Below, one piece after another: positions 24,520 to 33,728 of a stretch of DNA of 64,000 nucleotides. The notes beneath the pieces were generated by a model, which worked only from the letters and a program-made list of their open reading frames with translations, was not told the DNA's origin and made no database searches. How positions within the stretch are numbered: position 1 is the first letter of the stretch; each line of letters begins with the position of its first letter. Source of the DNA: Arenibacter sp. 6A1 (GTDB lineage Bacteria; Bacteroidota; Bacteroidia; Flavobacteriales; Flavobacteriaceae); NCBI RefSeq assembly GCF_012272855.1, contig NZ_JAAXCQ010000012.1, forward strand, positions 62,001 through 126,000. The letters run 5' to 3'. Made by a program: the position numbers and the translations under genes.

Positions 24520-27435
24520 ATGAAACGAATTATTAATGGCTTATTCGTCTTTGCGTTATTGCTTCTTTCGCAAAGTATAACGGCTCAGGAAAAAACGATA
24601 TCGGGAAAGGTTACCGATGCTTCCAATGGATTTGCTCTCCCAGGGGTAAATATTTTGGTGCAAGGAACAACGAATGGTGTACAAAATGATTTCGATGGAA
24701 ACTATTCCATAGATGCAAAAGAAGGAGACAAATTGGTGTTTTCCTATATTGGAATGAAATCACAAACTATCACTGTGGGGGCCTTGAATATTATAAATGT
24801 TTCTATGGTCGAAGATGCCTTTCAGCTCGATGAGTTAGTCGTGGTAGGGTATGGAGCCACCAAAAAAAGTGACCTTACCGGTGCTGTGGCAAGCGTATCG
24901 GCGAAAGATTTTGAAAAACAGCCTGTGTTTCGAGTCGAAGATGCTTTACAAGGGCGTGCTTCTGGGGTTCAGGTGAGTAAAAATTCTGGAGCACCGGGCT
25001 CTGAAATAAAAATACGAATTAGAGGTGCGAACTCAATTAATGGAAATAACCAGCCATTAGTAGTCATCGATGGAGTGATTGGGGCTGATCTTAGAGCAAT
25101 TAATACCAACGATATTTCATCCATGGAAATATTAAAGGATGCTTCAGCAACTGCTATATATGGCTCCCGAGGTGCCAATGGGGTTATTTTGGTGTCTACG
25201 AAAAGAGGGTCGGGAGAACCTAGTATAAATATAGATGCATTTTCCTCTATCTCTGAAATTACAAATAAATTAGATGTGCTTTCGCCCGAAGAATTTGGAG
25301 CTATCAACAACCTGCCGGTTATCGATGGGGGAACCAATTATCAAAAGGAATATTTTAAAACCGGAATCACGGAAAACGTACAAGTAGCGATCAGTGGAAA
25401 AAAAGAAAACATAGGTTATTTTATTTCGGGCAACCTATTGGATCAATCAGGAGTCGCTATCAATTCTAATTATAGACGTTATTCCCTTCGAACGAATCTT
25501 GATACTCAACTATCAGACAAACTATCAGTAGGATTAAATTTATATGGTAGTAGTGAGGAGACTTTGAATTTGGTCGCAGGAGGGAGATCTTCTTCTCCGG
25601 ACGACAGGGCGGGTATTATAGCGGTATTAGGATGGGATCCTACTTTGCCCCTTAAAGATATCGATGGAAATTATAATCTTATTAGTTCAAATGGTTCTGG
25701 TCTTATTAACCCTATCGCAGAAAGATTGGAATCACAAGCTAACGGTACCATCAATAGCGTAAATGCCAATGTAAATCTTTCCTATGATTTAACGGATAAC
25801 TTAAACTTAACCGTTATCGGTGGATTGTTATTCACAAATTCATTGTACGAAACCTATAGAGGCGTACCACCAGGAACTGTTTTAAGTAGCCCAACAGGAG
25901 GGGGGAGTACCAATTATAATACAACCCTACAAAATAGTAATATTTTAACTTGGAACAAGAGTTTTAATGACCATAACTTAAAAGCGACAGCGCTCTTTGA
26001 AATTCAAAACTTTGTTAGTAAGGGGTTCAATGCCAATGCAGGAGAGTACTCCATACCGGCCAACTTTTATTCACTGGAGCTTGGAACTACACCATCTGTG
26101 GGCGCAAATTTTAGCAAAAGCAAAATACATTCCTATATGGGGAGGGCCGAATATAATTTTGACCAAACCTTATATTTAACAGGGACCCTACGTGCAGATA
26201 TTTCCTCAAGATTTAGGCCAGGGAACCAAACTGGTTATTTTCCTTCCGGATCTGTAGCCTATCAATTCCGAAATCTATTGGGCGATAGACTTGAGCGTCT
26301 AAAATTAAGGGCAGGTTATGGTGAGGTTGGGAATCAGGCAATAGCGCCTTACTCTACCTACAATACCCTACTTACAGGACAAAATTATCCTTTGGATGGT
26401 AGTAGTGAAACAAGGGGGGTTATCTTAGGGAATATTGCCAATCCAGATCTTACTTGGGAAACCACAAAACAAACCAACTTTGGTTTCGACGCCACCTTTA
26501 TGAACGGAAGGATCAATTTTTCGGCAAACAAATATTGGAAAAATACGACGGACCTTTTGTTAGAGGTTCCACTGCCCGATTTCACAGGTGGGAGCTCCAT
26601 TCTTAGCAATGTCGGTGAAGTGTTTAACGGTGGTTGGGAGTTTAATCTAGAAAGTGTGATTGCTAGTAACGATACATTTGATTGGACTGCAAATTTTAAC
26701 TATTCCTATAACCAAAGTGAGGTGAAAGCCTTGGCAGATGGTCAGGACGAAATCTTGGTGAGCCCTTTGGGTAATATATCCAATACTACTGGTGCCTATG
26801 TAAGTATAGAAAAAGGACAACCATTAGGACAACTGTATGGGGCTACATTTTTAGGCACCTATAAAACAGGGGATACAGGAGGAAATCCGGGGGATGCACG
26901 GTATGAGCTAAATGAAGAAGGTAATATAGCACTTGGTGTTATAGGTAATGGTGTTCCAGATCATAACTGGGCCCTAAACAATACCTTTACCTTGGGGAGT
27001 TTCGATCTAAACTTTTTGTTAAGGGGAGCCCATGGCTTTGATGTATTTAACTTTACCCGTGCAAAAATTTCCATGGCAGGTGGCGTACAATCATTGGCTA
27101 CCTATGGGGAATATAGAAATCGCTGGACAGCTCAAAATGAAACTGATATTCCTGCTTCTGGGGATTTATTTGTGAATTCGACTCGGTTCTTGGAGAAGGG
27201 CGATTTTGTTAAGTTGAGTAATATAGCGTTAGGATACAATATGCCAGATCCTAAATTCTTCAAATCAATTCGGATATATGCTAGTGCCCAAAACCTGTTT
27301 ACATTAACAGGCTATGAAGGGTATGACCCTGAGGCAAGCTCGATAAGTGCAAGTTCCGGATCTGCTTCTTCTATAGATTATGGTGCCAACCCCAATTCGC
27401 GAACCTACACCGTAGGAGTTAAATTAGGATTTTAA
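24520..27435 (+). CDS. SusC/RagA-type TonB-dependent outer-membrane transporter (SusC2)
   Basis: A 971-residue SusC paralogue. A signal peptide ends near QSITAQ. A CarboxypepD_reg-like domain (ISGKVTDASNGFALPGVNILVQG) is followed by the plug (LDELVVVGYGATKKSDLTGAV, QPLVVIDGV, MEILKDASATAIYGSRGANGV) and a barrel ending RTYTVGVKLGF. It is only distantly similar to SusC1 and shorter, so it is probably specific for a different oligosaccharide size or sulfation pattern (inference). It forms an operon with susD2 and has its own copy of the TGAAC repeat. Confidence 0.95.
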   Translation: MKRIINGLFVFALLLLSQSITAQEKTISGKVTDASNGFALPGVNILVQGTTNGVQNDFDGNYSIDAKEGDKLVFSYIGMKSQTITVGALNIINVSMVEDAFQLDELVVVGYGATKKSDLTGAVASVSAKDFEKQPVFRVEDALQGRASGVQVSKNSGAPGSEIKIRIRGANSINGNNQPLVVIDGVIGADLRAINTNDISSMEILKDASATAIYGSRGANGVILVSTKRGSGEPSINIDAFSSISEITNKLDVLSPEEFGAINNLPVIDGGTNYQKEYFKTGITENVQVAISGKKENIGYFISGNLLDQSGVAINSNYRRYSLRTNLDTQLSDKLSVGLNLYGSSEETLNLVAGGRSSSPDDRAGIIAVLGWDPTLPLKDIDGNYNLISSNGSGLINPIAERLESQANGTINSVNANVNLSYDLTDNLNLTVIGGLLFTNSLYETYRGVPPGTVLSSPTGGGSTNYNTTLQNSNILTWNKSFNDHNLKATALFEIQNFVSKGFNANAGEYSIPANFYSLELGTTPSVGANFSKSKIHSYMGRAEYNFDQTLYLTGTLRADISSRFRPGNQTGYFPSGSVAYQFRNLLGDRLERLKLRAGYGEVGNQAIAPYSTYNTLLTGQNYPLDGSSETRGVILGNIANPDLTWETTKQTNFGFDATFMNGRINFSANKYWKNTTDLLLEVPLPDFTGGSSILSNVGEVFNGGWEFNLESVIASNDTFDWTANFNYSYNQSEVKALADGQDEILVSPLGNISNTTGAYVSIEKGQPLGQLYGATFLGTYKTGDTGGNPGDARYELNEEGNIALGVIGNGVPDHNWALNNTFTLGSFDLNFLLRGAHGFDVFNFTRAKISMAGGVQSLATYGEYRNRWTAQNETDIPASGDLFVNSTRFLEKGDFVKLSNIALGYNMPDPKFFKSIRIYASAQNLFTLTGYEGYDPEASSISASSGSASSIDYGANPNSRTYTVGVKLGF

Positions 27436-27458
27436 TATAAAAAAGAAAATAAAGGAGT

Positions 27459-28973
27459 ATGAAAACTAATAAAATAATAGGATCATTACGTATTCTAACG
27501 GTACTATTTTTAGCCCCGATAGTCTTTAATAGCTGTACTTTGGATGAAAACCCTACAGAGGGTCGCCTGGTTCCCGAAGCCTTAAACTCACAGGATGCTC
27601 TAGAAGCAGCAACAGCCGGAATGTACCATCAGTTTACCCTGTCCATGCAGTGGGCGCATTATTGGATGCGTTCTTTTGGAGGTGATGATATTACAACCCA
27701 TAGCGGTAAAAATAAACAAGGATTTAGAGATGCCGATCAAATGAAAATGTCTTCTTTGACCAGTGGTATTGCACTAGCCTATAATGGGCCTTATAAAACG
27801 ATCAAGGAAGCCAATAATATTATTTCGGTTCGTGAAAATATTATGGGTGGCAATCAGGAAAAGATTGACGCCATGATAGGGGAGGCGTATTTCCTACGGG
27901 CTTTTTGTTATTTTCATTTGACTAGGACCTTTGGAAAGGTTCCTCTATTAACTTCTACGGATATACCAGGAAATACCGACATTAAGCGTTCAGAAATATT
28001 AGAAATTTATAAGCAGATAGAGCGTGATTTTTTAATGGCAGAAAGTTTATTACCTGTAAAATATTTGGGAACTCCTGCTGCTATTCGTCCTAATAGCGGT
28101 TCGGCTCGTGCCTTTTTAGCGAAGTTATATATGCATTGGGCAGGATGGCCGCTAAAAGATAATTCTAAATACGCTATGGCGGCAAGCAGCGCAAAGACTG
28201 TTATAGACAATGCTACTTCACATGGATTTGCGTTAGTACCAGATATGGGAACCTTATGGTCCGTAAAGGATGAAAACCGTTTCAATTCCGAGATGGTTTT
28301 TGGTTTGGCCCACAACCAACCATTGAATAATGCTTATTCCAATAGGCATACAGGAAGAGTTGGATATCCCGGGGATGTTCAGGGATGGGCCGAGGTTTTT
28401 GCAGAAATAGGGTTTTTTAACGATTTTCCGGAGGGCCCAAGAAAGGATAATACTTTCCGAACCGAGGTGGTATTTAAGAATGAAACAATTCAATGGGAAG
28501 ACTTTAAAGATGAAAAACACCCACTTTTCCTTAAAGTAACAGGCTATCAGGATGAGATAAAAACGAATAATTCAATTACTTCTATGAATACCTATTCTAT
28601 GAGATATGCCGATCTCCTATTATATTACGCAGAAGCTGAAGGAAGATCGGGAGGAAACTCTGCCGATGCTTGGGAAGCCCTGAACAAGGTGCGTAGAAGA
28701 GCGAATAATTTACCAATTGATACTCCAGATGTCCTAGTCGATGTGACTAACGGTGATTTAGCAGAATTGGCGTATACAGAAAGAAAATGGGAATTGGCAG
28801 GAGAATATAAAAGATGGGATGATCTTACCCGGTTGGAAAGGGTAGCCGAAGCTTTAGCTAATAGGTCTCCAGAAGAACTAGTCGGTCCTATTATCGGAGA
28901 TCAAAGCCCTTCAAATTATTTTGCAGAAATCCCGGAGTCCGAGCTTAGCAAAGCGCCTCAATTGAGAGAATAA
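27459..28973 (+). CDS. SusD/RagB-type glycan-binding lipoprotein (SusD2)
   Basis: A 504-residue lipoprotein (signal ending PIVFNSC) with SusD features: SQDALEAATAGMYHQFTLSMQW, EAYFLRAFCYFHLTRTFGKVPL, GSARAFLAKLYMHWAGWP, MRYADLLLYYAEAEGRSGGN, ALNKVRRRANN and YTERKWELAGEYKRWDDLTRL. It is the partner of SusC2 (23-base gap). No intact SusE-like gene follows, unlike the first pair; only a scar of one remains. Confidence 0.93.
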   Translation: MKTNKIIGSLRILTVLFLAPIVFNSCTLDENPTEGRLVPEALNSQDALEAATAGMYHQFTLSMQWAHYWMRSFGGDDITTHSGKNKQGFRDADQMKMSSLTSGIALAYNGPYKTIKEANNIISVRENIMGGNQEKIDAMIGEAYFLRAFCYFHLTRTFGKVPLLTSTDIPGNTDIKRSEILEIYKQIERDFLMAESLLPVKYLGTPAAIRPNSGSARAFLAKLYMHWAGWPLKDNSKYAMAASSAKTVIDNATSHGFALVPDMGTLWSVKDENRFNSEMVFGLAHNQPLNNAYSNRHTGRVGYPGDVQGWAEVFAEIGFFNDFPEGPRKDNTFRTEVVFKNETIQWEDFKDEKHPLFLKVTGYQDEIKTNNSITSMNTYSMRYADLLLYYAEAEGRSGGNSADAWEALNKVRRRANNLPIDTPDVLVDVTNGDLAELAYTERKWELAGEYKRWDDLTRLERVAEALANRSPEELVGPIIGDQSPSNYFAEIPESELSKAPQLRE

Positions 28974-29090
28974 AAATGCAATAACATTTTGGTAAACTAG
29001 TAACTGAAAAAATGAATAAAGTTTGATACTGTTTATAAGTGGAAGTTTTCTTTAATTACTTAAAGAAATATTATTGAGGTAACTAGAAAA

Positions 29091-29184
29091 GGTAAAGGAA
29101 TTAACCATTACCGAATAACCAATCATAATTAATTGTTAAAATCCCAACCGGTACATTTTCATGTATTGATTGGGATTTTTTATT
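29091..29184 (+). repeat. Duplicated 3' end of the susE-like gene plus its terminator
   Basis: 29091-29184 repeats 24271-24370 with a 6-base deletion and a few substitutions. It keeps the last codons of the susE-like frame (VKELTITE-stop instead of VKELTITVTE-stop), the AACCAATCATAATTAATT tail and the terminator hairpin with its T run. Similarity stops abruptly at 29184, where truncated FG-GAP coding sequence begins. It is probably the remains of a second susE gene or of a recombination event. Confidence 0.85.
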
Positions 29185-29850
29185 ATGACAGGAAATTTTG
29201 GACTGAATTCACAGTTAAAAGCATCCCAAGATAAACCGGTGAGTTTGTATGACAGCGATTTTGATGGCAATGGTTCTTTAGATCCTATTCTTTGTTCCTA
29301 TATCGAGAACGAAAGTTATCCGGTGTTTTCTAAGGACGATCTATTGGGGCAGTTGAACAAGTTAAAAGGCAGGTACGTTAATTATGTAGATTATGCCGAT
29401 GAAAAAATTACCGACATTTTTACCCCCGATCAATTAAAGGAGGCAAGGGTATTAGAAACTAAAAATTTTGAAACCAGTTATATGGAGAATTTAGGGGAGG
29501 GTCGTTTTCAGCTTTCCCCCTTGCCAAAAGAAGCACAGTTTAGCCCCATTTACGGTATGGTTGCCAAGGACTTTGATCGGGATGGAAATTTAGATTTGCT
29601 TTTAACGGGGAATTTTTTCGGCACACGGGTAAAATACGGTCGTTATGATGCCAATAAAGGACTATTGCTTTTAGGAGATGGAAAAGGAAGCTTTAAGGCG
29701 GTGAACAATCTGGAAAGCGGACTTCAATTGGCCGGAGAAATCCGGGATATCGCCGTAGTGAGGCAAGGAGGTTTGGATCAATTGATGGTGTTTGCCCAAA
29801 ATAATGGCCCGCTTCAAATTTATAAGATCAATCAACCTTTAAAAAAATAA
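29185..29850 (+). pseudogene. Truncated FG-GAP/VCBS repeat protein, C-terminal fragment
   Basis: About 222 codons of open frame with no signal peptide. It begins mid-domain with MTGNFGLNSQLKAS, then LYDSDFDGNGSLDPILC, YVDYADEKITDIF, VAKDFDRDGNLDLLLTGNFFG and LLLGDGKGSFKAV. These are the calcium-binding-like DxDxDG motifs and C-terminal pattern of the ~1000-residue VCBS/FG-GAP proteins found beside SusC/SusD genes. The N-terminal majority is missing, and the left edge coincides with the end of the duplicated susE terminator, so this is most likely a gene remnant. A TTG at 29170 could start the frame inside the terminator. Expression is doubtful. Confidence 0.75.
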
Positions 29851-29921
29851 ACGCCATTCTTTGAAAGCGAGGAAGGGGGGATTTTTATAAAATATTGAAT
29901 TTTAAGTGTTTTTGATGGCTT

Positions 29922-29967
29922 TGGTCAGTGAGCACCCTTTTATTGAACTTTTAGCCCCTCTAGTTTT
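29922..29967 (+). promoter_or_regulatory. Possible third HTCS-type site before the GH88 operon
   Basis: TGAAC at 29944 is followed after six bases by CCCCTC (29955-29960) and a T run. Exactly 22 bases upstream is a degenerate copy, TGGTC (29922) with CACCCT at the same offset. The element matches the two susC sites. It lies 232 bases before the GH88 ATG, and a terminator-like hairpin lies in between. Confidence 0.4.
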
Positions 29968-30064
29968 TATGAATATACTGCAACTTTGTCTTAGGCCCTG
30001 AAACCTAAAAGTAAAATAGGTCTCAAAGCACCATTGAAAAGTTAGTTGATTGAGTTGAGTTTAG

Positions 30065-30110
30065 AACATCCCCGTATTGTCCATAGAAAAATATGTGGGG
30101 TGTTTTTTTT
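30065..30110 (+). terminator. Terminator-like hairpin in front of the GH88 gene
   Basis: AACATCCCC (30065-30073) pairs with GGGGTGTT (30097-30104), followed by a run of eight T. It lies 66 bases before the GH88 start. It may end transcription from the FG-GAP remnant, or act as an attenuator if transcription starts at the TGAAC element upstream. Confidence 0.6.
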
Positions 30111-30175
30111 ACAATCATCATCTAACGGAAACCAAAGATTAAAAAAGTAAAGTATTAACATAAAAATGCAAACGA

Positions 30176-31405
30176 ATGAGATTATTATTACTGTCCCTAG
30201 TTATTTGCTTGGCAAGCTGCCAATCTGGACAAAAGAAAAAAGAAACTGCTACGGCACAAGTCCTAAATGGAAAAAGCGTGGCATTCGATTTGAATGGTGC
30301 CATTGAAGATTGCGAGTCACAATTGGAAATAGCCGTACCCAAGTTAACCGATCTTTCCAAGCACCCTAGGTTAATAGAAACAAACGAAACCGAATGGAAA
30401 GAAATACCCAACGGAAGATTGGTTTGGACCTCCGGATTTTATCCAGGCATACTTTGGTATATGTACGAAATTACCAAGGATGAAAAATGGAAACAAGAAG
30501 CTATAAAAAGAACTGAAGTTTTTGAGGATTTTAAAACCATTACCGAACACCACGATATAGGATTTATGATGTTTCCAGCTTATGGCAATGGGTACCTTTT
30601 TGGAGACAAGAAGGAGTATAAGGATATATTATTGACTTCTGCAAAATCACTTGCAAGTAGGTATAATCCTAAGGTAGGAACTATTAGGTCTTGGTCTAAT
30701 AAAATGCATCCTCGTTGGCAACAACATATCACCATCATAGACAACATGTTAAATTTGGAACTGCTGTTCTGGTCTGCTAAAAATGGTGGGGATAAAAGTC
30801 ACTATGATATCGCTGTAAAACATGCGGAAACGACCATGGAACATCATTTTAGAGACGATAATACTTCTTGGCATGTCGTAGAATACGATTCCATTAACGG
30901 AAAGGTATTGAACAAGCATACCAAACAAGGTCTTCACGATGATAGCCGTTGGTCTAGAGGACAGGCATGGGGGATATATGGGTATACTTTGATGTATAGG
31001 GAAACAAAGGATAAAAAGTTCCTAGATTTTGCACAAAAGATTACCGATAAGTATTTAGAACTACTTCCAGAAGATTACATACCTCATTGGGATTTTGATA
31101 TTGACACTACAAAAGATGATGATAGGGATGCCTCTGCAGCAGCTGTTGTAGCCTCTAGCCTGCTAGAACTTAGTACCTATATGGAAGACGAAGCATTGCA
31201 AAATAAATATTATAATGCGGCCTTGAAAATGTTAGCTTCATTAAGTTCCGAAAAATATTCGGGAGTAGGGAAAGCCGATTCTTTTTTACTTCATTCGACA
31301 GGTGCAAAATCATTGGGACACGAAATTGACGTTGCCCTGATCTATGCCGATTATTATTATATTGAGGCTTTGGATAGATTAAAGAAAATGAATTCAGTAA
31401 ACTAG
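30176..31405 (+). CDS. GH88 unsaturated glucuronyl hydrolase, lipoprotein
   Basis: A 409-residue enzyme with lipoprotein signal MRLLLLSLVICLASC. The (alpha/alpha)6 barrel shows the two catalytic Asp positions of the family: D127 in EHHDIGF and D189 in IIDNML, 62 residues apart as in Bacillus UGL (D88/D149). Also visible are RWSRGQAWGIYGY and YIPHWDFD. It hydrolyses the unsaturated uronic acid that a polysaccharide lyase leaves at the non-reducing end, feeding KduI/KduD. It is first of a closely spaced group with the CSPYR sulfatase (5-base gap). The signal suggests a periplasmic or membrane-anchored location. Confidence 0.93.
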   Translation: MRLLLLSLVICLASCQSGQKKKETATAQVLNGKSVAFDLNGAIEDCESQLEIAVPKLTDLSKHPRLIETNETEWKEIPNGRLVWTSGFYPGILWYMYEITKDEKWKQEAIKRTEVFEDFKTITEHHDIGFMMFPAYGNGYLFGDKKEYKDILLTSAKSLASRYNPKVGTIRSWSNKMHPRWQQHITIIDNMLNLELLFWSAKNGGDKSHYDIAVKHAETTMEHHFRDDNTSWHVVEYDSINGKVLNKHTKQGLHDDSRWSRGQAWGIYGYTLMYRETKDKKFLDFAQKITDKYLELLPEDYIPHWDFDIDTTKDDDRDASAAAVVASSLLELSTYMEDEALQNKYYNAALKMLASLSSEKYSGVGKADSFLLHSTGAKSLGHEIDVALIYADYYYIEALDRLKKMNSVN

Positions 31406-31410
31406 ATATT

Positions 31411-32940
31411 ATGAACATGCATTTTGTAATTCGGTATTTGTTGCTATTTAGTTGGGTGTTCGGCACTATGATTTCTTGTAAGCCTACCTTAAATTCCTCG
31501 CAAAAGGAAGCACCCAATTTGTTATTTATCTTTCCCGATCAATTGCGAAATTCGGCTATTGGGATCAATGGACAGGATCCGGTGGTGACTCCTAATATGG
31601 ATCAACTGGCTAAAGAAGGAATGGTGATTACAGATGCTATAAGTAATTTTCCGCTGTGTAGTCCTTACCGGGCTATGTTGATGACCGGAAAATTACCTTA
31701 TAATAATTCGGTGCTGACCAATAGTAACTCCAATAGGTATAAGTACAATAATTCATGGCAAAAAGACGATATTAGTTTTTCCGATGTTTTGGTGAAGAAC
31801 GGTTATGACGCAGGTTATGTGGGGAAATTACATTTAACCTCCCCACCGCCTATTGCGGATAAGGATACGGTGTTATGGGATGCTTATACCCCTAAGGAAT
31901 TTCGGCATGGGTTTAATTTTTGGTATGCTTATGGTACTTTTGATGAGCACAACACACCTCATTATTGGATCAACGATGCTGCGGAGGATGAGCTGACGTA
32001 TATCAACGAATGGTCTGCTAAGCACGAAGCAGATGTGATCATCGATTATATTAAAAACCCCTCCGAGAAAACAAGGACTAAAGACAAGCCTTTTGCGCTT
32101 TTTTGGTCGGTAAACCCTCCGCATCCGCCATATCATTATGTGCCTGAAAAATATATAGCACCCTATAAGGACAAATCCTTGGAGGAATTGCTCAATAGGG
32201 GGAATCTAGATTTGGATAGCGAGGCCCAAGAATTGGCCTTCCATAAGGGGGCAACCAGGAAAAGAACCGAATTAGCCAAAGATCATATGCGTAATTATTA
32301 TGCTATGGTGACGGGTGTAGACGACCAAATAGGGAGAGTGTTAAAGGCCTTGAAAGAAGAGGGATTGGAAGATAACACTATAGTAGTCATTACCTCAGAT
32401 CATGGCGAAATGATGGGTAGCCATGCTTTGATGTCAAAAAATGTATGGTATGAAGAAGCTATAAACGTTCCTTTTATCATTAGATGGCCTGCTAAAATTA
32501 AGGGAGGCCAAAAAGACGATCTGCTTATTGGTGCCACGGATATTATGCCGACTATCCTAAATATGCTAGGTACTACAGATGGCATTCCTTCCAATTTAGA
32601 TGGCCAAGACCTATCGTCCATCATTTTAAAAAATGAAGGGAAAAGGCCAAGTTCTGTCTTGTATTACTATATAGAAGAAGGGCAGCCAGCATCGGGACAC
32701 CGTGGAATAAGGACCCATACCCATACTTATGTGATCACCTTGGATGACCAAAACCAAGCTCGTGAATTTTTATACGATAATAAAAACGATCCTTTTCAAA
32801 AACATAATATTGCCGAAAAGGATACGGAATTGAAAAGCGGGTTGAAAAAGCAACTTTTAAAGCAATTAAAGGATAAAAAGGACCCTTGGTTAAACCGATT
32901 CCAAAAGTTAAGTGATTCAGAAACGGTACTATCAAAGTAA
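31411..32940 (+). CDS. Family S1 sulfatase, CSPYR active site
   Basis: A 509-residue formylglycine sulfatase with a probable lipoprotein signal (VFGTMISC). PNLLFIFPDQLRNSAIG supplies the metal-binding Asp region. Cys83 in LCSPYRAMLMTGK is the residue converted to formylglycine (C-x-P-x-R, with Tyr where Ser is usual). VGKLHL, NPPHPPY and VITSDHGEMMGSH complete the active site. It removes sulfate from glycan. The position between GH88 and the PL8 lyase suggests lyase-product sulfates as substrate; linkage specificity cannot be read from sequence. The last 29 bases overlap a possible upstream start of the next frame. Confidence 0.93.
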   Translation: MNMHFVIRYLLLFSWVFGTMISCKPTLNSSQKEAPNLLFIFPDQLRNSAIGINGQDPVVTPNMDQLAKEGMVITDAISNFPLCSPYRAMLMTGKLPYNNSVLTNSNSNRYKYNNSWQKDDISFSDVLVKNGYDAGYVGKLHLTSPPPIADKDTVLWDAYTPKEFRHGFNFWYAYGTFDEHNTPHYWINDAAEDELTYINEWSAKHEADVIIDYIKNPSEKTRTKDKPFALFWSVNPPHPPYHYVPEKYIAPYKDKSLEELLNRGNLDLDSEAQELAFHKGATRKRTELAKDHMRNYYAMVTGVDDQIGRVLKALKEEGLEDNTIVVITSDHGEMMGSHALMSKNVWYEEAINVPFIIRWPAKIKGGQKDDLLIGATDIMPTILNMLGTTDGIPSNLDGQDLSSIILKNEGKRPSSVLYYYIEEGQPASGHRGIRTHTHTYVITLDDQNQAREFLYDNKNDPFQKHNIAEKDTELKSGLKKQLLKQLKDKKDPWLNRFQKLSDSETVLSK

Positions 32941-32953
32941 ACCATCGAGACCA

Positions 32954-33658
32954 ATGAATGCCTGGAGTTTTAATAGGACACTTTTATGCTTAATTATCTT
33001 GCTTTATACCTTGCTGGGATGTAAAGGCAAGACAGAAAATAAGATTGTCTTTAAAAGTGATTTTACGGGCACTGCAACACCTTCAAGGGTAGGGCCAGAG
33101 TATACGCCTTATCCATTGGAAGATTGGCAGGTGTCCAATGGGAAATTGGAATGTTTGGTCAGTAGGGAAAATAGAACAGTTCATCTGTTAACACCTCAGT
33201 TAAGAGAGGGAACCTTTGAAATGGAAGTTGAGGTTGGTTTTTATTATGGAGATTTGGCCGGGAATAGTAAGAATTGGGCCGGATTTAATTTGGGGGCAGA
33301 TACCCTAAGTTCAGATCATGCGGTGCATCGAAAAGGCTTAAATATAGGGGTCAGTACAAACGGGGTATTGTTTATAGGAACGCCAAGCCCCAATCCTAAA
33401 AATAAGAATGTGATGAAAGCATTGGCTACTGGAGTGAAACTAAAAGTGCAACTTAGGCCAGAGGCAAACAACTATGTGATAGATGTTGCTATCTCCGACA
33501 TTAGTACGGGTAAGTTATTGGCCAATATATCTAAGAACCATGTAGCTATAGAAAGGTGGAAGGGCGATTTGGCGTTGGTGAGTAATTTTCAAAGCAATGC
33601 TAAAGACCAAAGCAGTTTTACAAAAAGTGTTTGGTTTAAAGATTGGAAAATATATTAA
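32954..33658 (+). CDS. Unrecognised PUL lipoprotein
   Basis: A 234-residue protein from the ATG at 32954, chosen because MNAWSFNRTLLCLIILLYTLLGC is a clear lipoprotein signal; an in-frame ATG at 32912 lies inside the sulfatase gene. The mature part is beta-rich and reads like a concanavalin A-type jelly roll: IVFKSDFTGTATPSR, LEDWQVSNGKLECLVSRENR, GTFEMEVEVGFYYGD and, at the end, KSVWFKDWKIY. That strand order resembles laminin G/glycan-binding or lyase-associated folds, but I recognise no family. It sits between a sulfatase and the PL8 lyase. A glycan-binding or accessory role is inference. Confidence 0.7.
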   Translation: MNAWSFNRTLLCLIILLYTLLGCKGKTENKIVFKSDFTGTATPSRVGPEYTPYPLEDWQVSNGKLECLVSRENRTVHLLTPQLREGTFEMEVEVGFYYGDLAGNSKNWAGFNLGADTLSSDHAVHRKGLNIGVSTNGVLFIGTPSPNPKNKNVMKALATGVKLKVQLRPEANNYVIDVAISDISTGKLLANISKNHVAIERWKGDLALVSNFQSNAKDQSSFTKSVWFKDWKIY

Positions 33659-33728
33659 TCATGAGGGTGTATTGGCAAAAGAAGCCATGACATATGCCTA
33701 TTAGAAATATAAAAATATAAGGAAACTA

